Source of the DNA: Mesorhizobium japonicum MAFF 303099
Lineage (GTDB): Bacteria > Pseudomonadota > Alphaproteobacteria > Rhizobiales > Rhizobiaceae
DNA: 64,000 bases
Assembly (NCBI RefSeq): GCF_000009625.1
Contig: NC_002678.2
Location: 6,046,001 to 6,110,000, forward strand
Direction of reading: 5' to 3'
The notes beneath the pieces were generated by a model. It searched no databases. It was not told the DNA's origin and saw only the letters and a program-made list of their open reading frames with translations. This document shows positions 25,767-35,351 of the stretch, piece after piece (the stretch's first letter is position 1; each line of letters starts with the position of its first letter). The position numbers were made by a program, and so were the translations under genes.

Positions 25767-27757
25767 TTACTAATGCCTTCAACGAATATAAAAATGAATA
25801 CGCGTTTGACAATGTTTACGGTCATTTAATAGAAATATTGAAGCGCAATTTGGATATTTCAACGGAGTCGGGCGTCGTTCACCTTGATATCGGCTGCGGT
25901 TATGGTGCTATCGCTGAACATATTACCGGAGAAGTTGGAAGGGTTTATGTCGGGATCGATGCGAACAAAAGCGGCTTGAAATCGCTGAAAGATCGGGGAT
26001 TTGAAACCCATGAGCATTTCCTGGAAAGCCAAGAAGACGCGCTTTCCTTTTTTGAACGTGTCATTGGCGATCGTAAACTGGGTTCGATCTCCATGTTAGA
26101 CACTCTTGAGCATCTTCCTAACGGCCTTTCGATTCTGAAGGCTATAGCTACGCTCGCGAGCAAGCACAGCGCCATGGTGGCAATTAGTGTTCCGAATATT
26201 CAACATCGTGACATCGGTTTCAAACTCGCATTGGGGTCGATAGCCTACACGGATGCCGGACTTCTGGACCACACGCATGTGATGATGTACGACTACGATC
26301 ACCTGGATCGTGTTCTTCGCCATGCTGGACTTCGTATCTGCGATCAGAATCATGTCAGAGTTAATCACAGCGATCAGTTCTTTCCGCGAGACCACCCTGT
26401 TCTTCAGAATGCTACCACAATTCGGACTTTCCTGAAATACGTCAGGGCGAACGTTAACGATCAGGACCAAATAAACCAGTTCGTGGTGGCGGCGCTACCC
26501 TGTGAGCCAATTACCGGGCCCACCTTTGAAGCTGTCCGCGACGTCGACCGACCATTTCTGTCCATTGTCACCAGGACCCAAGGCAAGCGTATTCATACCT
26601 TGGTCGAGTACTTCACGTGTCTTGCCGGGCAGGTGTGTCGCGACTTCGAGGTTTTTGTCGTAGGCCATCGCCTGTCGTTGGAAAGGCAGATAGCAATAGA
26701 GCAAGTCATTGAAGATTTGCCTCTATGGCTCAGGGATAAGACAAAGTTGATCAGGGTTGATCACGGAAATAGAACCCATCCGTTGAATGTAGGCTTTGCG
26801 CAGGCGAACGGTCGATATATTGCGATCCACGATGATGATGACATTCCAATGGGCCACTGGGTTGACAGTTTTCGGAAGCTCGCTATTGAAAATGATGGTG
26901 CATTGTTAAGATGCGTATCTTCGCTGCAGCATGTGGAGACGGTTTCCCTCAGAGGGCGAGATGGAGTTAGATCGATTGGGAAAACAGGACCATTTCCTTC
27001 GGAATTTGATTTTATTCAGCACCTGAGTGGTAATTACTCGCCCAACAATACACTCGCCTTTCCGAGGGGGGTTTTCCATCATTTGAACATGAGATTTGAC
27101 GAAAACCTTACCACGACAGAGGATTGGGACTACATCATGCGTGTAGCCAGCGTGGTTGGCGTTGCATCAAGCCCAGAGATTACCGGGACCTATCAATGGT
27201 GGGAGAAGGGTAACTCGTTGGCTATGCATACAGACAACGAATGGGCGCTGAACAAGGCTTGGATACAAGAAAAACTGGACGCACGGCCCATCCTCATTCC
27301 GGCTGGAACCGTCAGAAAGATTCTCAGTCTGTGGGAGCATGCAAATAATGTGGCAACGCAGTTGGATGCAGTTTCTCATAGGAATGCTATTATCGAAGGG
27401 CAATTGGGTGCGATGTCTCAATATGACATCGATGTCCAAGCGCAGATGAAAGCAATTTCTGATCATGTGAATTTCTTGAAGAGCGAAATTGACAGAAACC
27501 GAAATGAGGCTGTCGATCAGCAGTACTTGTTGCGTGAAATTGGTGATATTATCGACTCGACCTCTTGGAAACTGTCGGCACCCATGCGTTGGCCGAAGAG
27601 AATATTGGGTGCCCGTAGCTCAAGATTGACGGATCACCTTGGTTCGTCTGTGCAGCAGTTACAAGAAACGAAGAGAAGGCTTTTGTCATCCAGATCATGG
27701 CGCGCTACTAGACCCATGCGCGCCGTAGCAAGGTTATTTAAAGTGCATCCCATTTGA
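25763..27757 (+). CDS. Bifunctional methyltransferase-glycosyltransferase with C-terminal coiled coil
   Basis: A 664-residue multidomain protein. Residues about 1-230 form a SAM methyltransferase (HLDIGCGYGAIAEHI, VGIDANKSG, SMLDTLEHLPNG). Residues about 265-480 form a family 2 glycosyltransferase (PFLSIVTRTQGKRIHTL, IAIHDDDDIPMGHW, TTEDWDYIMRVA). Residues about 520-590 look helical, with a heptad-like pattern (AQMKAISDHVNFLKSEIDRN). Two copies of a Trp-Arg/Lys motif end the protein: STSWKLSAPMR near 599-609 and SSRSWRATRPMR near 642-653. Proteins of this layout modify growing polysaccharide chains, sometimes controlling length through the coiled coil (inference). Its start overlaps the upstream glycosyltransferase by four bases. 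Confidence 0.82.
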   Translation: MITNAFNEYKNEYAFDNVYGHLIEILKRNLDISTESGVVHLDIGCGYGAIAEHITGEVGRVYVGIDANKSGLKSLKDRGFETHEHFLESQEDALSFFERVIGDRKLGSISMLDTLEHLPNGLSILKAIATLASKHSAMVAISVPNIQHRDIGFKLALGSIAYTDAGLLDHTHVMMYDYDHLDRVLRHAGLRICDQNHVRVNHSDQFFPRDHPVLQNATTIRTFLKYVRANVNDQDQINQFVVAALPCEPITGPTFEAVRDVDRPFLSIVTRTQGKRIHTLVEYFTCLAGQVCRDFEVFVVGHRLSLERQIAIEQVIEDLPLWLRDKTKLIRVDHGNRTHPLNVGFAQANGRYIAIHDDDDIPMGHWVDSFRKLAIENDGALLRCVSSLQHVETVSLRGRDGVRSIGKTGPFPSEFDFIQHLSGNYSPNNTLAFPRGVFHHLNMRFDENLTTTEDWDYIMRVASVVGVASSPEITGTYQWWEKGNSLAMHTDNEWALNKAWIQEKLDARPILIPAGTVRKILSLWEHANNVATQLDAVSHRNAIIEGQLGAMSQYDIDVQAQMKAISDHVNFLKSEIDRNRNEAVDQQYLLREIGDIIDSTSWKLSAPMRWPKRILGARSSRLTDHLGSSVQQLQETKRRLLSSRSWRATRPMRAVARLFKVHPI

Positions 27758-27777
27758 AAGGGTTGGGGTGTCGTGGC

Positions 27778-28030
27778 TCAGAAATAGCCGTCCGATGCCG
27801 CCGTGGCTTCCTTCGAGATATCGACGCCGTCGACCAGGATTTTGTCGACCAGTTCGTGATGGAAGCAGACCAGTCCCTTGATGCGCTCGGCCTCATGCAC
27901 CGGCTCGGGATAGTACCAGACGAGATTCTCGTGCCGCTTCTGGGGCGTCGTCACGTGATAGTAGTTGGAGATGCCCTTGTAGGGGCAGCGTGAAATGTAG
28001 CGGCTGGGCGCGAACATATCGAGCCGCGTG
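27778..28030 (-). repeat. Right direct repeat flanking the polysaccharide island
   Basis: The 3' end of the intact DUF427 gene; the same sequence lies as a deleted remnant at 20830-21048 in the same orientation. It marks the right border of the AT-richer block, immediately after the methyltransferase-glycosyltransferase stop. Confidence 0.85.
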
Positions 28031-28647
28031 TCCGAGATCGGCAGATAGTGACGCACCGGATGGCCGGTCTCGAACAGGAACACGCCACGGCGTGAATCGG
28101 CGACCTGCTCGCCGTCGAGGATGACCTGCACCCGCCGCGAGGAGGGTAGGCAATCGACCCGGCGGAACGGGTCGCGGGCGTGGACGAAGATCTCTTCGTC
28201 TTCCTCGTACCAGTGCGTCATCTTGGGCCAATAGAAGGACATGTAGCCCGACAGGTCAGGCGATCCCTTGACCGGATCGAGATAGCGCCAGGCGGCGTCC
28301 TCGACCAGCGTGATGCCGGTGTTCAGCGAATAATGCGTGGCGACGCCCTTGAACGGACTCTCTGTCGTCGTCCTGCTCGGCAACAGGAACTCCTCGCGCA
28401 CGTCACTCATCGGAAAATAGTAAACCGGCAGATGATCGGATTCGTAGAGCACCAGCGCCTTGGTCGTATCGGCGACGATCATCGATCCCACCTGAACGCG
28501 CAGCCGTTTCTGCATCGGCATGGTGAAGGCGACATAGCCCGGCTCGAACTCATACTGCATGATGGTGTCGAGCAAGGGGAAATGCGGTCCGCGACCGCGC
28601 AAATGAGGCTTGCGAATGGTAGTCTCCCGTTTCTTGTCTTTTGTCAT
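27778..28647 (-). CDS. DUF427 domain protein (two domains)
   Basis: A 289-residue protein with two DUF427 modules, one at about residues 35-130 (LRVQVGSMIVADTTKALVLY, LPVYYFP) and one at about 165-265 (RVQVILDGEQVADSRRGVFL, HPVRHYLPISD, SRCPYKGISNYYHV). The family is widespread in soil bacteria but its biochemical role is not established. The start chosen is the ATG at 28647; a GTG 15 bases upstream is possible. Its 3' end is duplicated on the far side of the polysaccharide island. It is convergent with the last island gene. Confidence 0.83.
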   Translation of the reverse strand: MTKDKKRETTIRKPHLRGRGPHFPLLDTIMQYEFEPGYVAFTMPMQKRLRVQVGSMIVADTTKALVLYESDHLPVYYFPMSDVREEFLLPSRTTTESPFKGVATHYSLNTGITLVEDAAWRYLDPVKGSPDLSGYMSFYWPKMTHWYEEDEEIFVHARDPFRRVDCLPSSRRVQVILDGEQVADSRRGVFLFETGHPVRHYLPISDTRLDMFAPSRYISRCPYKGISNYYHVTTPQKRHENLVWYYPEPVHEAERIKGLVCFHHELVDKILVDGVDISKEATAASDGYF

Positions 28648-28818
28648 CGAGCGTTGGCGCACAGCGAGATGAACCTGGATTGAACTGTTGCCGGAGAGGG
28701 TTTCCGGGCGGCGGGCTTCCCTTGCATCGAGCCCCTCGAACGATGGCCCCCCATCGCTCTTCGCAGCCTGCCAGCGGATAGCCTCGCCGCCCGAAAGCGG
28801 AATTGTCCAATCCAGCCT

Positions 28819-30474
28819 CTATCCCAGCGACACGCGATCGAGCAGCAGACCGGCGGCGATCGGCGGCAGGCCGCTGACATTCTTGCGCACCGGCACCAGC
28901 AGATCCGGGAAATAGCTGAAAATGACCGGCGTTTCGTCGAGCAGCAGTTTCTGGATGTCGGAGGCCGCCGCGCGCTGCGCGCCGATGTCGAGCGCCTTGA
29001 GATAGGAAGTGACCATGCCGTCATAGGCGGGGTCTTTGAAATGCGCCGCATTCCACGGGCCGTCGCTGACCAGCGGGCTCTTGAGAAAGACGTTCGGCAC
29101 GCTGCGGTGGGCGTAGTCGGTGATCCCCAACGGGCTGTCCAGCCAGTCCGACTGGCCGAACACCGCCTTGCCGTAATATTTGTCCTGATCCTCGATGTTG
29201 AGCGCGATGCGGGCGCCGATCTCCTTGGCGAAATTCTGGAACAGCTGCGCGTAGCCTGGAATGTCGGAATAGCGCAGCGTCGTCAGCGTGATGTCGAAGC
29301 CGCTGGCGAGGCCGGCCGCCTCCATGAGCTGCTTGGCCTTGGCGATGTCCTGAACGCGCTGCGGCGCCGTCTTGTCGGTGGCGGGAAAGGCCGGCGCGAA
29401 CGGGCTGTCATTGCCGGTCGCCGCCATGCCGCGGCACAGGCCATCGACCAGCTTGGAGCGGTCGATGCTGAGCGCCAGCGCCTGGCGCACGCGCTTGTCG
29501 GTGAAGGGACCGGTGTCGCAGCGCATGTGCAACTGGCGGTGCGCGGTCGAGGCGACCCGCAGCACCGTGATGTCGGGGCTGTTCAGCACCACCTGGCTGA
29601 CGTCGAGCGGTACGGCATCGAGGACGTCGACCTCGCCGGCCTGCAGCGCCAGGATGCGCGGCTGCACGTCGCCGTAGAATTTGAACTCGAGCCGGTCGGG
29701 CAGCGCCTTCTCGCCCCAATAGTCCTCGTTGCGCACGAAGGTCGCGCCGACCTTCGGCGTGTAGCTCTCGAGCCGGAACGGCCCGGTGCCCTCAAAGGTC
29801 TTCTCGTAATCGCCCTTGTAGCTCGCCGGCAGGATGACGGCGTTGTAATTGTCGATCGATACCGAATAGGGAAAGCTGCCGTTCGGCGCATCGAGATGGA
29901 AGGCGACGGTATGGTCGTCGACTTTCTGCGTGCCGCCTTTCGACAGCAGGCCCTTGAACACCGAAAGCGCGTTCGAGGCGCCGTTGGGGTCGGCCAGTCG
30001 ATCGAAGGTCGCCACCACATCGTCGGCCTTGAAATCCTCGCCATTGTGGAATTTCACGCCCTTGCGCAGCTTGAAGGTCCAGACACTGCCGTCCGCGTTC
30101 GGCGACCAGCTTTCCGCCAGCACCGGCTTCAAGGTGAGATCCGGCTACGTAATGCAGAGGAATTCGGCGGTCTGGAAAACCAGCTGGTAGCTGCCGCTGT
30201 CATAATAGGTGACGGGATCGATGGCGCCGCCTGGCGTGGCAACGCCGGCGCGCACCGTGCCGCCCGGCTTGCCTTCGGCGCGGGCCTTCTGCGTGCCGAG
30301 GCCGGCGGCCGCGACAAGGCTGCCCAGGAACGGCAGCGAAAGGCCGAGCACGCTGCCATGGCGCAGGAAATCGCGGCGGCAGAGCCTGCCGGCCAGCAAG
30401 TCGTCGACAGCGGAATTTTCGATTGCCGTCAGGTTTTTGCGAGCGGCGTCGATCGTCATGAAATGCCTTGGCAT
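28819..30474 (-). pseudogene. Peptide-type ABC substrate-binding protein gene broken by an in-frame amber codon
   Basis: A 552-codon reading frame of the SBP_bac_5 (DppA/OppA) family, interrupted by a single TAG at 30145-30147. The first part (109 residues) has a twin-arginine signal (CRRDFLRHGSVLGLSLPFLG) and ends EFLCIT; the frame then continues without shift as PDLTLKPVLAESW. The paralogue at 35447-37111 reads EFLCVDGPDLVLKPALAESW at the same place, so a two-codon change created the stop. The rest looks intact to the normal C-terminus, which suggests a recent event or occasional read-through. A LysR gene diverges upstream. Confidence 0.85.
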
Positions 30475-30590
30475 GGCTGCATACCTCGCTTGCTCTCCGG
30501 GGATCGGCCATTTAGGTCATTGTTGACCGCGACCGGAAAGCGATATTTTTTGATAGGGTCCATCGAAATTTTCGATGCAAGGTGCAAGCC

Positions 30591-31493
30591 ATGGATACCG
30601 AGAACCTGCGCAGTTTCCTCGAGGTCGCCGAACATGGCAGCTTCACCCTTGCGGCCGGCCGGCTCAACCTTGCGCAATCCACCGTCAGCGCGCGGATCAG
30701 GGGGCTGGAGGAGCAGTTGGGGCGCCGGCTTTTCGTGCGCGACCGCGACGGCGTCACGCTCACGCCGGCTGGCCGGCAGTTCCTGCCGCACGCCTCCTCC
30801 ATCACCCGCACCTGGGAGCAATCCAGGCAGGACATCGCCGTTCCCGACGGCTATGACAGCCTGCTGCGGCTGACCGCTCCCGCCTATCTGTGGGACCGTA
30901 TCACCTCGCCATGGGTCGAGTGGATGCGCGCCAGGCGGCCGAACGTGGCGCTGCGGCTGGAAGGCAGTTTTCCGGATCTGGCCATCGACCAACTGGCGGA
31001 AGGCCTGCTCGACATTTGCATCCTCTATCTGCCGCGCCCGCACCCCGGCATCGTCTATGAGACACTGGCCGTCGATCAGGTCGTGCTGGTCCAGCATGCG
31101 GCGCAGACCAAGCCGTGGGCCGAAAACTACATATTGATGGACTGGGGGCTGGAATTCCGCATCGAGCACGACCGCGCCTTTGCCGGCATGGTCAAGCCGG
31201 CGATTTCCGCGGGGCTGGTCTTCATCGGGCTGCAGCATGTGCTGTCACGGCAGGCCGCCGCCTATCTGCCGCTCAGCGCCGTCAGCGGCCATATCGAGCG
31301 CGGCGAGATGCGGCGCATCGACAACACGCCGGTGTTCCAGCGGCCAATCTATCTCGCCTATCCCTCGAATCCCGTCTCGTCGGATGTCCTGGATGTCGCG
31401 CTGACGGGCTTGCGCTCGCTGGCCCGGAACTGGACCAGTGATCAGGGTTTTTCGGAAGGCGACCGTTCCCTGGGCGTGGCCGGCCTGAGGTAG
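30591..31493 (+). CDS. LysR-family transcriptional regulator
   Basis: A 300-residue LysR regulator. The N-terminal helix-turn-helix reads LRSFLEVAEHGSFTLAAGRL then QSTVSARIRGLEEQLGRRLF (about residues 4-48), followed by the linker helix and an effector domain. The ATG at 30591 has AAGGTG upstream; a GTG nine bases earlier is possible. It diverges from the interrupted binding-protein gene and its 3' end meets the transporter ATPase gene 19 bases away. It probably regulated the adjacent binding-protein gene or the transporter. Confidence 0.88.
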   Translation: MDTENLRSFLEVAEHGSFTLAAGRLNLAQSTVSARIRGLEEQLGRRLFVRDRDGVTLTPAGRQFLPHASSITRTWEQSRQDIAVPDGYDSLLRLTAPAYLWDRITSPWVEWMRARRPNVALRLEGSFPDLAIDQLAEGLLDICILYLPRPHPGIVYETLAVDQVVLVQHAAQTKPWAENYILMDWGLEFRIEHDRAFAGMVKPAISAGLVFIGLQHVLSRQAAAYLPLSAVSGHIERGEMRRIDNTPVFQRPIYLAYPSNPVSSDVLDVALTGLRSLARNWTSDQGFSEGDRSLGVAGLR

Positions 31494-31511
31494 CCGGCCG
31501 GCGATATCTTG

Positions 31512-33554
31512 CTATGCCGGTTCGGTCGCGGCTGCTTTCTGCAGCCTTGCCAGCTCCGCATAGGGGATATGGCAGCGAATCGAATGGCCGGGCTGTGCCT
31601 CGGCGAGCGGCGGCTCCTGCTGCTCGCAGATCGGGCCGATCTTGCGCGGGCAGCGCGTGTTGAAGACGCAGCCCGGGGGCGGGTTGGTGGCGCTGGGGAT
31701 TTCGCCGTCGAGCCGGATGCGCGCCGTCTCGGTCTGGTCGAGCTTCGGCACGGCCGACAGCAGCGCCTCGGTATAGGGATGATGCGGGCCGGAAAAGACG
31801 TCTTCCGACGGTCCGAGTTCCATGATGCGGCCGAGATAGAGCACGGCGATCTTGTCGGAGAGGTAACGCACAACGCCAAGATCGTGCGAGATGAAGATGT
31901 AGCTGACATCCTCCTTCGATTGCAGGTCGGCGAGCAGGTTGAGGATCGCCGCCTGGACGGAGACGTCGAGTGCCGAGGTCGGCTCGTCGCAGACGACAAT
32001 GCGCGGATCGCCGGCGAAGGCGCGCGCAATGGCGACGCGCTGCTTCAGGCCGCCCGAGAGCTGGCGCGGCTTGACGGCCAGATGGCGGTCGGTGAGGCGC
32101 ACCGAGCGGACGAGATCGTCGAGGCGCGCCTCCTGCGCCGTGCCGGAGAGGCCGGCCAGCCGCTTCAAGGCGCGGCCGAGAATGTGGCGGATCGAATGCG
32201 AGCGGTTAAGCGCGGAGTCCGGGTTCTGGAAGACGATCTGCATCGCCTTGACCTGGTCGTCGCCGCGGTTCTCCAGCTTCGGCGCCAGCGCCTTGCCCTC
32301 GAGTTCGATGGTGCCGCCATCATCGGGCGGCACCAGACCGAGCAGCAGCCTGGCGAAAGTGGTCTTGCCGCTGCCGGATTCGCCGACCAGCCCCAGCGTC
32401 TCGCCGGGCCGCAGATCAAGCGAGACATCCTTGACGGCGCGCAAGGGATGGCCGTGGCTGGCATAGGTCTTGTTCAGCCCGGCGACGCGCAGCACCGGCG
32501 CGGTTGTCGGCTTGGGCGCTGTCGCAACATCGCTCGGTGTGGCGCGCGGCAGAGCCTGCGCCTTGTCGTGGTGGAAGCAGCGCGACAGGCGCTTGCCGCG
32601 CTCGTCGCTCAGATCATAGAGCGGTGGCAATTCGGTGCGGCAGCGATTGTCGGCGAGCGCACAGCGGTCGGCAAAGGCACAGCCCTTGATGTCAGCGCCT
32701 ATGCCGGGCAGGAAGCCCGGAATGGTGTCGAGCCGGCCCTGGTCCTTGCGCTGGCCGCCGCGTGGCAGGCAGCGCAGCAGCGCGACCGTATAGGGATGGC
32801 GCGGATCATTGAAGACGACATCCGTCGGCCCTTCCTCGACCAGCATGCCGGCATAGAGCACGCCGACACGGTCGCACATGTTGGAGACGACGGCGAGGTT
32901 GTGGCTGATGAACAGGATCGAGGCCGAGAGCTCTTGCCTGAGCTGTGCGATGAGGTCGAGCACCTCGGCCTCGACCGTTGCATCGAGGCCGGTGGTCGGC
33001 TCGTCGAGGATCAGCATCGAGGGATCGTTGGCCAGCGCCATGGCGATCGCCACGCGCTGCTGCATGCCGCCGGAGAGCTGGTGCGGATAGCGCTGCATGA
33101 CGCTTGGCGGATCGGAGATGCGCACGCGGTTGAGCATGGCGATGGCGCGATCGGTCGCCGCCTGTCCCGTGATACCGCCAAGCTCGAAGATCTCGGTCAG
33201 TTGCCGGCCGATGCGGATCGACGGGTTCAGCGCCTTGCCGGGATCCTGATAGACCATTGAGACGCTTTCGGCGCGCGCCCGCCGCAAGGCCTCGGCATCG
33301 AGCTTCATGACGTCCTGGCCGTCGAGCGAGATCGCGCCGCCCGATATCGAGCCATTTCGTGGCAAATAGCGCACGACGGTGAGCGCCACGGTGGATTTGC
33401 CGCAGCCGGATTCGCCGACCAGCCCATAGGCCTCGCCCTGCCTGATGTTGAGGCTGAGATTGCGCAGCACGGCGCGGTTGCGCCCGGCCACCCGGTAGGC
33501 GACCGACAGATCGTGCAGTTCGAGGGCGTTTTCAGCCTTTGCGGAACTAGTCAT
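31512..33554 (-). CDS. Peptide-type ABC transporter, two fused ATP-binding domains (DppD-DppF)
   Basis: A 680-residue protein with two complete ATPase domains. The first has Walker A GESGCGKSTV near residue 48, signature LSGGMQQRVAIA and Walker B LILDEPTTGLD. The second has GESGSGKTTF, LSGGLKQRVAIA and IVVCDEPTSALD. Each is followed by an oligopeptide/dipeptide C-terminal domain with a cysteine cluster (CAFADRCALADNRC and CVFNTRCPRKIGPIC), the Fe-S site known in this family. The ATG at 33554 overlaps the permease stop by eight bases. It powers the transporter encoded by 33547-37111. Confidence 0.9.
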   Translation of the reverse strand: MTSSAKAENALELHDLSVAYRVAGRNRAVLRNLSLNIRQGEAYGLVGESGCGKSTVALTVVRYLPRNGSISGGAISLDGQDVMKLDAEALRRARAESVSMVYQDPGKALNPSIRIGRQLTEIFELGGITGQAATDRAIAMLNRVRISDPPSVMQRYPHQLSGGMQQRVAIAMALANDPSMLILDEPTTGLDATVEAEVLDLIAQLRQELSASILFISHNLAVVSNMCDRVGVLYAGMLVEEGPTDVVFNDPRHPYTVALLRCLPRGGQRKDQGRLDTIPGFLPGIGADIKGCAFADRCALADNRCRTELPPLYDLSDERGKRLSRCFHHDKAQALPRATPSDVATAPKPTTAPVLRVAGLNKTYASHGHPLRAVKDVSLDLRPGETLGLVGESGSGKTTFARLLLGLVPPDDGGTIELEGKALAPKLENRGDDQVKAMQIVFQNPDSALNRSHSIRHILGRALKRLAGLSGTAQEARLDDLVRSVRLTDRHLAVKPRQLSGGLKQRVAIARAFAGDPRIVVCDEPTSALDVSVQAAILNLLADLQSKEDVSYIFISHDLGVVRYLSDKIAVLYLGRIMELGPSEDVFSGPHHPYTEALLSAVPKLDQTETARIRLDGEIPSATNPPPGCVFNTRCPRKIGPICEQQEPPLAEAQPGHSIRCHIPYAELARLQKAAATEPA

Positions 33555-34425
33555 TGAGCGCTCCATGCACGCCGTCGGCCACAAGGTTGACACCGATCAC
33601 CAGCGAGGCGATGGCGAGCGCGTCGAACAGCACCGTCCACCAGAAGCCGCCGCCGATCATGCCGTAATTCGAGGAGATCGACAGCCCCCAGTCGGGCGAG
33701 GGCGGCTGGATGCCAAAACCCATGAAGGAGAGCGTGGCGACCGCGAAGATGGCGTAGCCAAGCCGCACGGTGGTCTCGACCAGGATCGGCGGGATGACAT
33801 TGGGCAGGATCTCGACGAACATCGTGTGGAAGGCGCTCTCATGCCTCAGCTGCGCGGCGGCGACATAATCGAGTTCGCGCTCGGCCAGCACCGCCGAGCG
33901 CACGGTGCGCGCAATGATCGGCGCGAAGCTCAAGCCGATGACGACGATGACGGTGGCCTTGGACGTACCGAGCGCGACGATGGCGAGCAGCGCGACGATG
34001 ACCACGGGGATCGCCATGAAGGCTTCGAGAATGCGGCTGACGACATCGTCGACGATGCCGCGGAAATAGCCGGTGAGCAGGCCGAGTGCCGTGCCGGCAA
34101 TTGTCGCCAGCAAGGTCGCCAGCGGGGCGACGGTGAGGATGTCGCGCGAGCCGACGATGACGCGCGAGAAGACGTCGCGGCCGATCTGGTCGGTGCCGAA
34201 CCAGTGTTCGGACGACGGCGGCGCCAGCGCGTTGATGATGTCGTCGGCAAGCGGGTCATAGGGCGCGAAGTGCTCGCCGAACAGCGCGCAGGCGACCCAG
34301 AACAGCACGATGGCAAGACCGACAAGGAAGGTTCGCGAACGCATGAGCGAGGAAGAGACTTCCGCCATGGGGCTGCGCCGGCGCGTGTCGTCTTGCGGGG
34401 GAGAGGTGGTCTGGACGGCGCTCAT
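33547..34425 (-). CDS. Peptide-type ABC transporter permease (DppC-like)
   Basis: A 292-residue DppC/OppC permease. The N-terminal leader is followed by a membrane segment (FLVGLAIVLFWVACALFG), the family block YDPLADDIINALAPPSSEHWFGTDQIGRD, which is shared by DppC proteins, and the EAA loop with RHESAFHTMFVEILPNVI near residue 205. The start overlaps the stop of the DppB gene as ATGA, and the stop overlaps the ATPase start, so translation is coupled throughout. Six membrane segments are expected. Confidence 0.9.
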   Translation of the reverse strand: MSAVQTTSPPQDDTRRRSPMAEVSSSLMRSRTFLVGLAIVLFWVACALFGEHFAPYDPLADDIINALAPPSSEHWFGTDQIGRDVFSRVIVGSRDILTVAPLATLLATIAGTALGLLTGYFRGIVDDVVSRILEAFMAIPVVIVALLAIVALGTSKATVIVVIGLSFAPIIARTVRSAVLAERELDYVAAAQLRHESAFHTMFVEILPNVIPPILVETTVRLGYAIFAVATLSFMGFGIQPPSPDWGLSISSNYGMIGGGFWWTVLFDALAIASLVIGVNLVADGVHGALND

Positions 34426-35351
34426 TGGTCTGACCCCAGCCGGATGCGCGGATTGAGCACGGAATAGAGGAAGTCGGCGATCAATGTCGCCACGGCATAG
34501 ACGATGCCGATGGTGAGGATGCCCGATTCCAGCATCGGGAAATCCTTGCCGCGCGCGGCGGTGAAGATCAGCGAACCGATACCCTGGTAGCGGAACAGCG
34601 TCTCGATCACCACCAGGCCGCCGATGAGATAGCCGGTCTGGGTGGCGATGACGGTGATGGTCGGCAGCAGCGCATTGCGCAGCACATGGCGCCAGATCAC
34701 CGTGCGCCAGGGCAGGCCCTTGAGTACCGCCGTTCTTGTATAGTCGGAATCGAGCGCCTCGATCATGCCGGAACGCGCCATGCGGGCGATATAGCCGAAC
34801 AGCACCAGGAACAGCGGCACCGACGGCAGGATCAAATAATACAGCTGGGTAAAGAAGCCGGCGTTCTTGGGCCATGCCGCCGAGATCGGCAGCCAGCGCA
34901 GCCACACACCGAAGATCAGGATCAGGATGATGCCGGTGACGAACTCCGGCAGCACCGTCACCGACAGGCCGCCAAGGCTGATGATGCGGTCGAGCGGCCG
35001 GTTGAGATTGAGCGCCGCGATGACCCCGCCGAGGATGCCGATCGGCACCACCAGCACGAAGGCGACCGCGGCCAGCTTCATCGAATTGCCCAAGGCGTCG
35101 ATGACGAACGGCGCCACTGGCGAGCGGAAGATGTAGGACGTGCCCATGTCGCCGCGGATGAAATTCCAGATCCAGGTCGCATATTGGGTGAGCAGCGGGC
35201 GATCGACGCCCAGCGTATGATTGAGCGCGTCGACCGCGCGCTGGTCGGCAAACGGCCCCAGGATCGCGCGCCCGACATTGCCGGGCAGCACCTGGCCGCC
35301 CAGGAACACCATGATGCTGAGCAGGAACAATGTAACCAGCGACAGCGACAC
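34422..35351 (-). CDS. Peptide-type ABC transporter permease (DppB-like)
   Basis: A DppB/OppB permease of 309 residues from a GTG at 35351. The family block LGVDRPLLTQYATWIWNFIRGDMGTS lies near residue 48 and the EAA loop KGLPWRTVIWRHVLRNALLP near residue 188. From the GTG the first membrane segment is nearly at the N-terminus and lacks the usual preceding FxxRR sequence. That sequence (ILSFFARR) is present in frame upstream, after an ATT at 35375 that has AAGGAG at 8 bases, so a rare ATT start is likely. It follows the binding-protein gene by about 90 bases. Confidence 0.85.
   Translation of the reverse strand: MSLSLVTLFLLSIMVFLGGQVLPGNVGRAILGPFADQRAVDALNHTLGVDRPLLTQYATWIWNFIRGDMGTSYIFRSPVAPFVIDALGNSMKLAAVAFVLVVPIGILGGVIAALNLNRPLDRIISLGGLSVTVLPEFVTGIILILIFGVWLRWLPISAAWPKNAGFFTQLYYLILPSVPLFLVLFGYIARMARSGMIEALDSDYTRTAVLKGLPWRTVIWRHVLRNALLPTITVIATQTGYLIGGLVVIETLFRYQGIGSLIFTAARGKDFPMLESGILTIGIVYAVATLIADFLYSVLNPRIRLGSDQ

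Larger units (their letters stand above)
21049..27777. mobile_element. Probable acquired cell-surface polysaccharide island
   Basis: About 6.7 kb between two direct copies of a DUF427 3' end. Its five genes are two acyltransferases, a methyltransferase, a glycosyltransferase and a methyltransferase-glycosyltransferase fusion, unrelated to the catabolic genes on either side. Base composition is visibly lower in GC; for instance the 60 bases from 25801 have only 20 G or C, and codon use is AT-richer. No integrase or transposase was found, so acquisition probably used homologous recombination between DUF427 copies (inference). Confidence 0.65.

Noticed and set aside
21049..27777. Transposon or integrase-driven element
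   Set aside because: No transposase, integrase, terminal inverted repeats or tRNA attachment site were seen; the borders are duplicated gene ends.
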